Positions 1 through 5,220 of a stretch of 8,680 nucleotides of DNA are shown here, one piece after another. Numbering within the stretch: position 1 is the stretch's first letter; every line of letters begins with the position of its first letter. The position numbers were made by a program, and so were the translations under genes. The stretch is from an uncultured Duganella sp. (GTDB lineage Bacteria; Pseudomonadota; Gammaproteobacteria; Burkholderiales; Burkholderiaceae): NCBI GenBank assembly GCA_946482635.1, contig CAMLSG010000228.1, positions 1-8,680 on the forward strand, read 5' to 3'. The notes beneath the pieces are model-generated. The model was not told the DNA's origin, ran no database searches, and saw only the letters and a list, made by a program, of their open reading frames with translations.

Positions 1-108
1 CTGGCTGACCTGGTGGCGGTGGAGGGTGATCCGACGGCCGATATTACGGCCTTGTACCGCGTTGCCTTCGTCATGAAAGGCGGCATTGTCCAGCGAAACG
101 TGCGATGA
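1..108 (+). CDS. Amidohydrolase family protein, C-terminal end only
   Basis: The first 35 codons of the window are open in frame 1 and end at TGA 106-108, with a second in-frame TGA directly after. The peptide reads LADLVAVEGDPTADITALYR and then VAFVMKGGIVQRNVR. This is the usual closing segment of metal-dependent amidohydrolases of the imidazolonepropionase/prolidase-like group, where an ADLVAVxGDPxxDI strand and a VxxVMKGGxxxRN strand complete the small beta-sandwich domain that flanks the TIM barrel. The catalytic barrel lies outside the window, so neither substrate nor secretion can be judged. The next gene starts 6 bases downstream, which suggests co-transcription. The family call is good; the exact enzyme is unknown. 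Confidence 0.8.
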   Translation: MADLVAVEGDPTADITALYRVAFVMKGGIVQRNVR

Positions 109-114
109 TGAAGT

Positions 115-729
115 ATGTCCGCGATTCCCTTATTCCCGTTGCATACGGTGCTGTATCCGGATGGGTACCTGCCGCTACAAATCTTCGAGGTGCGCTACCT
201 CGACATGGTGAAGCGTTGCATCGAGCATAAGGAAGATTTCGGCGTCGTCGCGCTGGTGCAAGGCGATGAGGTGCGCAAGCCGGACCAGCACGATACCCTG
301 TGCGCGGTGGGCACCATGGCGCATATCGTGGAGTGGAAGGCGGTCATGCCTGGCCTGATGCAGTTGCGCTGCAGCGGGCGGCAGCGCTTTCGCATTGTCT
401 CCGCCGAACAGCTCAAGCACGGCTTATGGATGGCGGAGGTGTCGCCGATCGAAGACGACATGACAGTGCCGATTCCGGCCGACCAGCAGGATGTGGCTGA
501 CAGCCTCGGCATCCTGATCCAGACCTTGCAGGAGCGCGGCATCCCGGCCGGGCAGATGCCGATGCAGGCGCCGTACCGGCTGCAGGAGGCGGGCTGGGTG
601 GCAAACCGCTGGTGCGAGTTGCTGCGCCTGTCGCTGGCACAGAAGCAGCTCCTGCTGGCACAGGAGAACCCGGTGCTGCGGCTGGAGCTGGTGCAGGACG
701 TGATGATCGAACATGGCCTGCTCAATTAG
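115..729 (+). CDS. Stand-alone LON substrate-binding-domain protein (peptidase S16 N-terminal-like)
   Basis: A 204-residue protein that is essentially one LON N-terminal (PUA-like) domain. Residues 4-31 show the family signature: IPLFPLHTVLYPDG, then LPLQIFEVRYLDM. This is followed by a FGVVAL strand near 43, a GTMAHIVEW strand near 67 and a helical second half. There is no AAA+ ATPase and no Ser-Lys protease domain, so it is not Lon protease. Such short proteins are widespread in proteobacteria and are thought to bind peptides or unfolded protein, but no precise role is established. No signal peptide is seen, so it is probably cytoplasmic. ATG 115 is the first in-frame start after the tandem stops of the upstream gene; the ribosome-binding site is weak, so coupling to upstream translation is possible. 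Confidence 0.88.
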   Translation: MSAIPLFPLHTVLYPDGYLPLQIFEVRYLDMVKRCIEHKEDFGVVALVQGDEVRKPDQHDTLCAVGTMAHIVEWKAVMPGLMQLRCSGRQRFRIVSAEQLKHGLWMAEVSPIEDDMTVPIPADQQDVADSLGILIQTLQERGIPAGQMPMQAPYRLQEAGWVANRWCELLRLSLAQKQLLLAQENPVLRLELVQDVMIEHGLLN

Positions 730-762
730 GGCATCGCTGGCCCTATGCGCGTTTTGGCGCAT
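727..762 (+). other. Two tandem hairpins between the LON-domain gene and the PaiB-like gene
   Basis: TAGGGC (727-732) pairs with GCCCTA (740-745) around a 7-base loop. ATGCGC (745-750) then pairs with GCGCAT (757-762) around GTTTTG. The first stem begins on the stop codon of the LON-domain gene. Neither stem is followed by a clear T tract on the + strand, so an intrinsic terminator is not well supported. They may be a weak terminator, an mRNA-stabilising structure or chance. The second stem ends 17 bases before the next start codon and could affect its translation. Confidence 0.35.
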
Positions 763-779
763 GGCGTTACACTGGGCGC

Positions 780-1430
780 ATGTACCTTCCAACTGCTTTC
801 GCTGAAGACCGTCTTGAGGTCAAACATGGGCTGATCCGCGCGTATCCGCTGGGGATGCTGGTGATTCCCGGCGCCGCGCCGACTGCGGACCTGGTGCCGT
901 TTGCGCTTTATCCCGACGAGGGCGAGGCCGGGCTGGGTGTATTGCGCGCGCATATTGCGCGCGCCAATCCGGCCTGGAAGGCGCTGGCCGCCGCCGCTGA
1001 ATGCCTGGTGGTGTTCCAGGGGCCGGAAGCGTATATCAGCCCGACCTGGTATGCATCCAAGGCGACTTCGCACAAGGTGGTGCCGACCTGGAATTACGCC
1101 ATGGTGCAGGTGAGGGGCCGGGCAAGGATAGTGGAAGATGCAGCGTGGCTCGGCCAGCAGCTGCGTGCCTTGACCGCCCTGCAGGAAGGCGCCATGCCGG
1201 AACCCTGGGAAGTGGACGACGCTCCGCTGGATTTTATCGAAGGCTTGCTGAAGGCGATCATTGGCATCGAGATCCCCATCGCGTCCATTAGCGGGAAGTG
1301 GAAGGTCAGCCAGAACCGCGGGGTCGCCGACGCAAGCGGCGTCGTGGCGGGGTTGCGTGAACGGTCCGCCGCAGCCGATGGCGCGGCGGCGATGGCGGCG
1401 CTGGTGGCCGAGCGGATCAAGCCGGACTGA
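780..1430 (+). CDS. FMN-binding negative transcriptional regulator-like protein (PaiB family)
   Basis: A 216-residue protein matching the PaiB family along its length. It opens MYLPTAFAE, has PLGMLV near 23-28, AHIARANPAW at 57-66, VFQGPEAYISPTWYASK at 78-94, VVPTWNYAMVQVRG at 100-113, and the C-terminal GIEIPI...GKWKVSQNR segment around 162-180. The family has a split-barrel flavin-reductase-like fold that binds FMN. Bacillus PaiB was described as repressing sporulation and protease genes, but the role of proteobacterial homologues is not settled, so the regulator label is inherited by homology. I chose ATG 780 because homology starts exactly there; the open frame extends upstream to 612 but overlaps the LON-domain gene without any family similarity. 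The 3' end overlaps the convergent permease gene by 14 bases. Confidence 0.88.
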   Translation: MYLPTAFAEDRLEVKHGLIRAYPLGMLVIPGAAPTADLVPFALYPDEGEAGLGVLRAHIARANPAWKALAAAAECLVVFQGPEAYISPTWYASKATSHKVVPTWNYAMVQVRGRARIVEDAAWLGQQLRALTALQEGAMPEPWEVDDAPLDFIEGLLKAIIGIEIPIASISGKWKVSQNRGVADASGVVAGLRERSAAADGAAAMAALVAERIKPD

Positions 1431-2370
1431 GTTCTTCTTCCTGGGCGTGCACGTGCATCGACCAGGTCACGCCGGCGATCAGCAGCACGATGGCGGCGAT
1501 TTCCAAGGGACGCGGGAACTGCTGCTTGTAGATGAAGCCGTACATCAGCGCGAACAGGGTTTCGAACAGGATCAGCTGGCCGGACAAGGTAATCGGCACG
1601 CGGCGGCTGGCGATATTCCACAAGTGGTTGCCGATCACCGAGGCGCCCAGGGCCAGCAGGCCATTGCAGATCCAGAACAGGGTCCAGTCGCGACCCGATG
1701 CGGCACCGGCCGCGCCGGTCACGTCGCCGTGGAAGATGGCGAAGGCGATCCCGCCCACCAGCAGCGCAATCAGTCCGGTCGACAGGCCGTACAGCGCCGA
1801 CCACTCCGCGCTGCTGTAATGCGGGTTGCGTTTCAGGTAGCGCGCGTTGTCCAGGGTGTACCAGCTCCAGCACAGCAAGGCGCCGGCCGCGCATAGCACG
1901 CCGATCACGGTATTGAGCATCGATGCGCCGGCAGCGGCGGCGTGCTGGAACACGTCGATATTGATGCAGGCGATGCCGGCTGCGGTCACCAGCAAAGGCA
2001 TGGCCAGCTGGCGCAGCGGCACCGCGCCGTGGTCATTGCGCCCCATCAGCGTCACTGCAATGGGCAGCACGCCGATGATCAGGGAGGTTGGCGCCACGCC
2101 GGCCAGCTTCACGCCCAGGGCCAGGAGCATGTAGTAGACGAGGTTGCCGGCCAGCGCGTGCCGCACCAGGGCGAAGTAGTCATCGCGCTCCAGGCGGCCG
2201 ATCAGGTTGCGCAGGCGCGGCAGCATCAGGACCAGGGCAATCGCACCATAGGCCACGTAGCGGCCGACCGCCATTTCCAGCGGCGTAAAGGCCGACAGCA
2301 ATTCCGGCACCACGAACACCATGCCCCACATCGCGCCTGCCAGCAGGCCGCACACAACTCCAGTCCACAT
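1417..2370 (-). CDS. EamA/DMT-superfamily membrane permease
   Basis: A 317-residue, very hydrophobic protein with about ten predicted membrane segments in two halves, the layout of drug/metabolite-transporter (EamA) permeases. The first half opens with GLLAGAMWGMVFVVPELLS and has the typical PLEMAVGRYVAYGAIAL and GVKLAGVAPTSLIIGVLPI segments. The second half has LCAAGALLCWSWYTLDNARY and closes with PITLSGQLILFETLFALMYG and a final helix before a charged EEE tail. Members export or import small molecules such as amino acids, metabolites or drugs; the substrate cannot be read from sequence. GAGGAAA (2377-2383 on the + strand coordinates, read on -) lies 6 bases before ATG 2370 and supports this start. 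It is transcribed divergently from the esterase-family gene and may share its control. Confidence 0.9.
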   Translation of the reverse strand: MWTGVVCGLLAGAMWGMVFVVPELLSAFTPLEMAVGRYVAYGAIALVLMLPRLRNLIGRLERDDYFALVRHALAGNLVYYMLLALGVKLAGVAPTSLIIGVLPIAVTLMGRNDHGAVPLRQLAMPLLVTAAGIACINIDVFQHAAAAGASMLNTVIGVLCAAGALLCWSWYTLDNARYLKRNPHYSSAEWSALYGLSTGLIALLVGGIAFAIFHGDVTGAAGAASGRDWTLFWICNGLLALGASVIGNHLWNIASRRVPITLSGQLILFETLFALMYGFIYKQQFPRPLEIAAIVLLIAGVTWSMHVHAQEEELSPA

Positions 2371-2430
2371 GCAATATTTCCTCGTTTAAACCTGCGACAG
2401 TGTCGCACAGCTTGCGATATCTTGCTGAAT
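2371..2430. promoter_or_regulatory. Divergent promoter region with a perfect 15-base operator-like palindrome
   Basis: This 60-base region separates two divergent start codons. At 2393-2407 it holds TGCGACA-G-TGTCGCA, a perfect inverted repeat with 7-base arms and a one-base centre at 2400, the midpoint of the gap. Such short-spaced palindromes are typical of operators for dimeric regulators (TetR, GntR or MarR type), but I do not recognise the cognate family and no regulator gene is adjacent. A TATCTT or GATATC element at 2416-2423 could be a -10 box for the + gene, with CTGCGA inside the palindrome in the -35 position. TTTAAA at 2385-2390 is a possible -10 on the other strand. Both promoter guesses are weak; the palindrome itself is certain. 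Confidence 0.55.
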
Positions 2431-3762
2431 ATGGACAAGACCTTGATCGCCGCGTTGCAGCGCGAGGCGCGGCCACTGGAAACGGCGGAGGACCTGGACT
2501 ACCTGCTCGACTGCATCGGCGACGCGTCGCTGGTGCTGTTGGGCGAAGCCACCCACGGCACCAGCGAGTTCTACCGCTTGCGCGCCGACATCAGCAAGCG
2601 GCTGATCGTCGACAAGGGCTTCGACGCCATCGCGGTCGAAGCCGACTGGCCGGACGCCCTGCGCGTCAGCCGCTATGTGCAGCACGGCGGCGGCGACATG
2701 AGCGCCGACCAGGCGCTGTCGGGTTTCAAGCGCTTCCCGCAGTGGATGTGGCGCAACCATGAAATCGTGGACCTGGTGAATTGGCTGCGCGTGCACAACC
2801 ATCACGTCGCCAGCCCGGCGCGCCGCTGCGGCTTCTACGGCCTGGACCTGTACAGCCTGCAGCAGTCGATGCATGCGGTGATCGATTACCTGGACCAGGC
2901 CGACCCGCAAGCGGCGGCAAGGGCGCGGGAGCGCTATGGCTGCATCGATCACTTCGCGGAAGACCCGCAGCGCTACGGCTATGCCACCAGTTTCGGCATG
3001 AAGCCCGATTGCGAGGCCGAGGTGCTGCGCCAGCTGGTCGAGATGAACCGCGCCGCCAACGAGCACCTGCGCACGGGCGTGGTGCCGGACGAATTCTTCT
3101 ACGCCCAGCAGAACGCGCGCGTGACGCGCAATGCGGAGGTGTATTACCGCGCCATGTTCAAAGGGCGCGACGAGTCATGGAATGTGCGCGATTCGCATAT
3201 GGCGGAAACGCTGCAGGCATTGCGCGAGCACCTGGGGCAGAGCATCGGCCGGCCGGCGCGCATCGTGGTGTGGGCGCACAACTCGCACCTGGGCGACGCG
3301 CGCCACACGGAAATGGGCAAGCACGGCCAGTTGAACCTGGGCCAGCTGGTGCGTGAGAGGTACCGGCCGCAGGACAGTTTCCTGCTGGGCTTTACCACGC
3401 ATGCGGGCAGCGTGACGGCGGCCAGCGACTGGGACGGCCTGGCTGAGCTGAAATCCATCGTGCCGTCACGGCCGGACAGCGTCGAGCGCGTGCTGCATGA
3501 GGTGGGAATACCGGCTTTCCTGCTGCCGCTGCGTGGCCGCAGCAGCGCGCTGGCCCAGGCGCACGGGCGGTTGCTGGAAAGGGCGATCGGGGTGATTTAC
3601 CGGCCCGATACGGAGCGCATGAGCCATTACTTCTTTGCCGATGCGGAGCAGCAGTTCGACGCGCTGATCCACGTGGACCGCACCACGGCCTTGCGGCCGC
3701 TCGAGCGTTCAGCCCTGTGGCAGCACGAGGAGCCGGCCGAGGCTTATCCATCCGGCTTGTAG
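2431..3762 (+). CDS. Erythromycin esterase-family hydrolase
   Basis: A 443-residue protein of the erythromycin esterase (Ere) family. The N-terminal signature LLGEATHGTSEFYRLRA contains Glu39 and His42, followed by VEADWPDA with Glu70. The spacing (E, +3 H, +31 E) equals that of Glu43, His46 and Glu74 known from EreB. WRNHEI near 108-112 and WAHNSHLGDARHTEMG at 281-296, with His283 and His286, are also family blocks, as is the closing PAEAYPSGL. Only some members open macrolide lactones; many chromosomal homologues have unknown substrates, so resistance should not be assumed. The reading frame is open upstream to 1942, but family similarity begins at LIAALQREARPLET, so ATG 2431 is chosen even though no good Shine-Dalgarno precedes it. 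Initiation may be close to leaderless. No signal peptide is seen. The end overlaps the convergent DUF1294 gene by 54 bases. Confidence 0.88.
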   Translation: MDKTLIAALQREARPLETAEDLDYLLDCIGDASLVLLGEATHGTSEFYRLRADISKRLIVDKGFDAIAVEADWPDALRVSRYVQHGGGDMSADQALSGFKRFPQWMWRNHEIVDLVNWLRVHNHHVASPARRCGFYGLDLYSLQQSMHAVIDYLDQADPQAAARARERYGCIDHFAEDPQRYGYATSFGMKPDCEAEVLRQLVEMNRAANEHLRTGVVPDEFFYAQQNARVTRNAEVYYRAMFKGRDESWNVRDSHMAETLQALREHLGQSIGRPARIVVWAHNSHLGDARHTEMGKHGQLNLGQLVRERYRPQDSFLLGFTTHAGSVTAASDWDGLAELKSIVPSRPDSVERVLHEVGIPAFLLPLRGRSSALAQAHGRLLERAIGVIYRPDTERMSHYFFADAEQQFDALIHVDRTTALRPLERSALWQHEEPAEAYPSGL

Positions 3763-4011
3763 CGCGATGAGGAGCGCCAGGTTCACGATCACGGTGAGCC
3801 AGAATTTGACCAGGAAGGATGTCTTGGACGATTTGTGGCGCAGCAGCTGCTGCGCGGCGAGGCCGCCGGGCCAGCCGCCGGCCAGTCCCAGCAGGAGCAG
3901 CGTGCGCTCGGGCGTGCGGCGGCGGCCCTGGCGGGCAGCCGACTTGTCCAGCGCATAGGCGATGAAGCACGCCACGCTGGCGACTGCATACAGCGCGGCG
4001 GCAAACAGCAT
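3709..4011 (-). CDS. DUF1294 domain membrane protein
   Basis: A 100-residue integral membrane protein with the DUF1294 pattern: an N-terminal helix ending in YALDK (Asp22, Lys23), RRTPE at 31-35, a Leu-rich helix with GGWPGG at 45-50, AAQQLLRHKSSKTSF at 52-66, and a last helix around 70-88. The family function is unknown; some members are fused to a cold-shock domain, which this one lacks. Its ATG overlaps the TGA of trpS by one base (TGATG at 4013-4009), so translation is probably coupled to trpS and both should be on one mRNA. Its last 18 codons lie antisense to the end of the esterase-family gene. Because both C-termini look genuine, I keep both full-length. Confidence 0.85.
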   Translation of the reverse strand: MLFAAALYAVASVACFIAYALDKSAARQGRRRTPERTLLLLGLAGGWPGGLAAQQLLRHKSSKTSFLVKFWLTVIVNLALLIALQAGWISLGRLLVLPQG

Positions 4012-5030
4012 CAGAAGTAGTTCAGGCCCAGGGCCGCCTTGACTTCATCGGTGGTGCGGGCGGCAACTTCGCGCGCGCGCATGGTGCCTTCCTTCAGCAC
4101 CTGCATGATGTAGCCCTTGTCCTTGGCCAGTTCTTCACGGCGGGCGCGGATCGGGGCCAGCATGTCCTGCAGCACGGCTTCCAGGCGCTTCTTGACGACG
4201 GAGTCGCCCAGGCCGCCGCGCACGTAGTGGTCTTTCATCTCCTGCAGGCTGGCCTTGTCGGTGTCGAAGGCATCCAGGTAGATGAAGGCGACGTTGCCTT
4301 CCAGGTGGCCCGGATCGGACACTTTCAGGTGCAGCGGGTCGGTGTAGACCATCTTCACCGCCGCGGTGATCTCGGCAGCGCTGGCGCCCAGGTTGATCAC
4401 ATTGCCCAGCGATTTGGACATCTTCGCCTTGCCGTCGATACCCGGCAGGCGGCCCACTTCCGGCACCACGGCCTTGCATTCGACCAGGATGTCCTTGTTG
4501 GCCAGGCGGTTGAACTTGCGCACGATTTCGTTGGTCTGCTCGATCATCGGAATCTGGTCTTCGCCGACCGGAACGATGGTGGCCTTGAAGGCCGAGATAT
4601 CGGCAGCCTGCGAAGCAGGGTAGGTCAGGAAGCCGGCCGGGATGTCGCGCTCGAAGCCGCGCAGCACGATTTCCTGCTTCACGGTCGGGTTGCGCTCCAG
4701 GCGCGCCACGGTGACCATGTTCAGGTAATAGAAGGTCAGTTCCGCCAGTTCAGGGATCTGCGACTGGATCAGGATGGTCGATTTGGCCGGGTCAATGCCG
4801 CAAGCCATGTAGTCCAGCGCCACTTCCACCACATTACGGTGCACCTTGTTGGTGTCTTCCATATTGTCGGTCAGCGCCTGCGAGTCGGCCAGCATGATGA
4901 ACTGATTGTAGTCGTCCTGGTAGGAAACGCGGTTGCGCAGGCTGCCGACGAAGTGGCCGAGGTGCAGCGGGCCGGTCGGACGGTCGCCGGTCAGGATAAT
5001 CGGTTTGGCGTTGGATGCTGGCTGGCTCAT
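4011..5030 (-). CDS. trpS: Tryptophanyl-tRNA synthetase (class Ic aminoacyl-tRNA synthetase)
   Basis: A 339-residue cytoplasmic enzyme that charges tRNA-Trp with tryptophan using ATP. The class I signatures are clear: PLHLGHF with HLGH at 23-26, and KMSKS at 203-207. Other Trp-enzyme blocks are GDRPTG at 15-20, DSQALTD at 49-55, [20 protein letters not shown] near 78-97, [10 protein letters not shown] at 111-120 and [14 protein letters not shown] at 153-166. These resemble the enzymes of streptococci and clostridia more than E. coli TrpS (TIGN, QPSG). Against Bacillus stearothermophilus TrpRS, Arg17 replaces Gln9 and Gln51 replaces His43. I chose ATG 5030 because AAGGA (5036-5040) precedes it at good spacing and homology starts just after; a longer frame to 5078 would begin inside a terminator hairpin. 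A leader-peptide attenuator lies directly upstream. Confidence 0.95.
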   Translation of the reverse strand: MSQPASNAKPIILTGDRPTGPLHLGHFVGSLRNRVSYQDDYNQFIMLADSQALTDNMEDTNKVHRNVVEVALDYMACGIDPAKSTILIQSQIPELAELTFYYLNMVTVARLERNPTVKQEIVLRGFERDIPAGFLTYPASQAADISAFKATIVPVGEDQIPMIEQTNEIVRKFNRLANKDILVECKAVVPEVGRLPGIDGKAKMSKSLGNVINLGASAAEITAAVKMVYTDPLHLKVSDPGHLEGNVAFIYLDAFDTDKASLQEMKDHYVRGGLGDSVVKKRLEAVLQDMLAPIRARREELAKDKGYIMQVLKEGTMRAREVAARTTDEVKAALGLNYF

Positions 5031-5067
5031 AGGGTTCCTTCTGCTTGCCCCTATCGATTGCGCCAGG

Positions 5068-5095
5068 AAAAACGCCACCTGAGAGAGGCGGCGTT
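5068..5095 (-). terminator. Intrinsic terminator of the trpS leader (attenuator, 3:4 stem)
   Basis: On the - strand AACGCCGCCT (5095-5086) pairs with AGGTGGCGTT (5080-5071) across the 5-base loop CTCTC. The 10-bp stem has a single G-U wobble in RNA. The stem runs into five consecutive T (5072-5068), the classic intrinsic terminator layout. It lies between the leader ORF and the trpS start, 37 bases before the ATG, so termination here would abort trpS transcription. It would also stop read-through from the YXWGXW-repeat gene, which has no other terminator. Together with the leader ORF this fits a transcription attenuator. Confidence 0.82.
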
Positions 5096-5103
5096 GATAT
5101 TAA

Positions 5104-5172
5104 AATCACATCACTTTTCAGTGGCCGCGCTATGTCAGCGGCGCCACCAATTGCGGGAGAAAAGATGTGATT
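5104..5172 (-). repeat. Long-range 9-bp inverted repeat within the trpS leader
   Basis: AATCACATC (5172-5164) and GATGTGATT (5112-5104) are exact reverse complements separated by 51 bases. In the leader RNA they could form a closing helix around the Trp codons, the 1:2 hairpin and the GAAA-loop hairpin. The 5' arm lies inside leader codons 5-8, so translation would disrupt it. It may organise the untranslated form of the leader. It crosses the other inverted repeat in this region, so the two are topologically exclusive or would form a pseudoknot. Confidence 0.5.
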
Positions 5173-5185
5173 GGATAAATTTCAT
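5135..5185 (-). CDS. Tandem-Trp leader peptide upstream of trpS
   Basis: A 16-codon ORF, too short for routine gene callers, reads MKFIQSHLFSRNWWRR and ends at TGA 5137-5135. Trp13 and Trp14 are encoded by adjacent TGG codons three codons before the stop. This is the same design as the E. coli trp leader (adjacent Trp codons near the end, followed by Arg) and the Trp-rich leaders of rhizobia. It lies 104 bases upstream of trpS, on the same strand, and is followed by alternative hairpins and a terminator. No real Shine-Dalgarno precedes ATG 5185; the only upstream purines are GCGGG abutting it. The predicted transcription start falls on the A of the ATG, so leaderless translation is likely. 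The peptide probably acts in cis as a tryptophan-supply sensor; a role for the released peptide cannot be excluded. Confidence 0.82.
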   Translation of the reverse strand: MKFIQSHLFSRNWWRR

Positions 5186-5193
5186 CCCGCAAT
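5150..5193 (-). repeat. 9-bp inverted repeat over the leader-peptide start
   Basis: ATTGCGGGA (5193-5185) is the exact reverse complement of TCCCGCAAT (5158-5150), with a 26-base loop. The 5' arm ends on the A of the leader ATG, and the 3' arm covers Ser10-Arg11-Asn12, just before the Trp codons. If transcription starts at 5185, this helix cannot form. It would form only in read-through transcripts from the upstream gene, where it would close off the leader start and favour termination. There is no T tract, so it is not a terminator itself. Confidence 0.5.
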
Positions 5194-5220
5194 GGTTACA
5201 GTTCAGCGCGGCCCTGTCAA
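5192..5220 (-). promoter_or_regulatory. Putative promoter of the trpS leader
   Basis: On the - strand a perfect TTGACA -35 box (5220-5215) is followed after 17 bases by AACCAT (5197-5192) in the -10 position. The -10 is poor (three of six consensus bases) but is preceded by TGT, giving an extended -10 TGn element. The expected start, about seven bases on, is at 5185, the first base of the leader ATG. The -35 box is embedded in the last codons of the upstream YXWGXW-repeat gene. Confidence 0.5.

Larger units (their letters stand above)
5068..5185 (-). promoter_or_regulatory. Putative ribosome-mediated tryptophan attenuator controlling trpS
   Basis: The leader RNA contains the elements of a trp-type attenuator in order. 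Region 1 carries the tandem Trp codons (5149-5144). Regions 1 and 2 form a hairpin: GTG (5147-5145) plus GCCGC (5142-5138) pair with GCGGC (5128-5124) plus CAC (5123-5121), leaving a 2-base bulge and the leader stop codon in the loop. Region 2 GCGGC can instead pair with GCCGC (5092-5088) in the 5' arm of the terminator (region 3). Regions 3 and 4 form the terminator. A ribosome stalled at the Trp codons would free region 2 to block the terminator; fast translation to the stop would mask region 2 and allow termination. The 2:3 helix is only five G-C pairs, which is the weakest point of the model. A CACT-GAAA-AGTG hairpin (5123-5112) sits between regions 2 and 3. Confidence 0.75.

Noticed and set aside
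612..779. Upstream extension of the PaiB-like protein
   Set aside because: It overlaps the LON-domain gene in another frame, is Ala/Gly/Arg-rich, and the PaiB family starts with the MYLP motif at 780.
1942..2430. A 606-residue version of the esterase-family protein starting at 1942
   Set aside because: The extra 163 residues are Gln/His-rich antisense reading of the permease gene. Family similarity begins just after ATG 2431.
2386..3066. 226-codon - strand open frame opposite the esterase-family gene
   Set aside because: Its composition is that of an antisense shadow, and it would cover the divergent promoter region.
5031..5078. A trpS start 16 codons earlier, at 5078
   Set aside because: This ATG lies inside the loop and 3' arm region of the attenuator terminator, has no ribosome-binding site, and the added residues have no TrpRS similarity. 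ATG 5030 has AAGGA at proper spacing.
5134..5150. T-box-like sequence GGTGGCGCCGC upstream of trpS
   Set aside because: It resembles the T-box core only loosely, T-boxes are not expected in betaproteobacteria, and the same bases are better explained as the Trp codons and region 1 of a leader-peptide attenuator.
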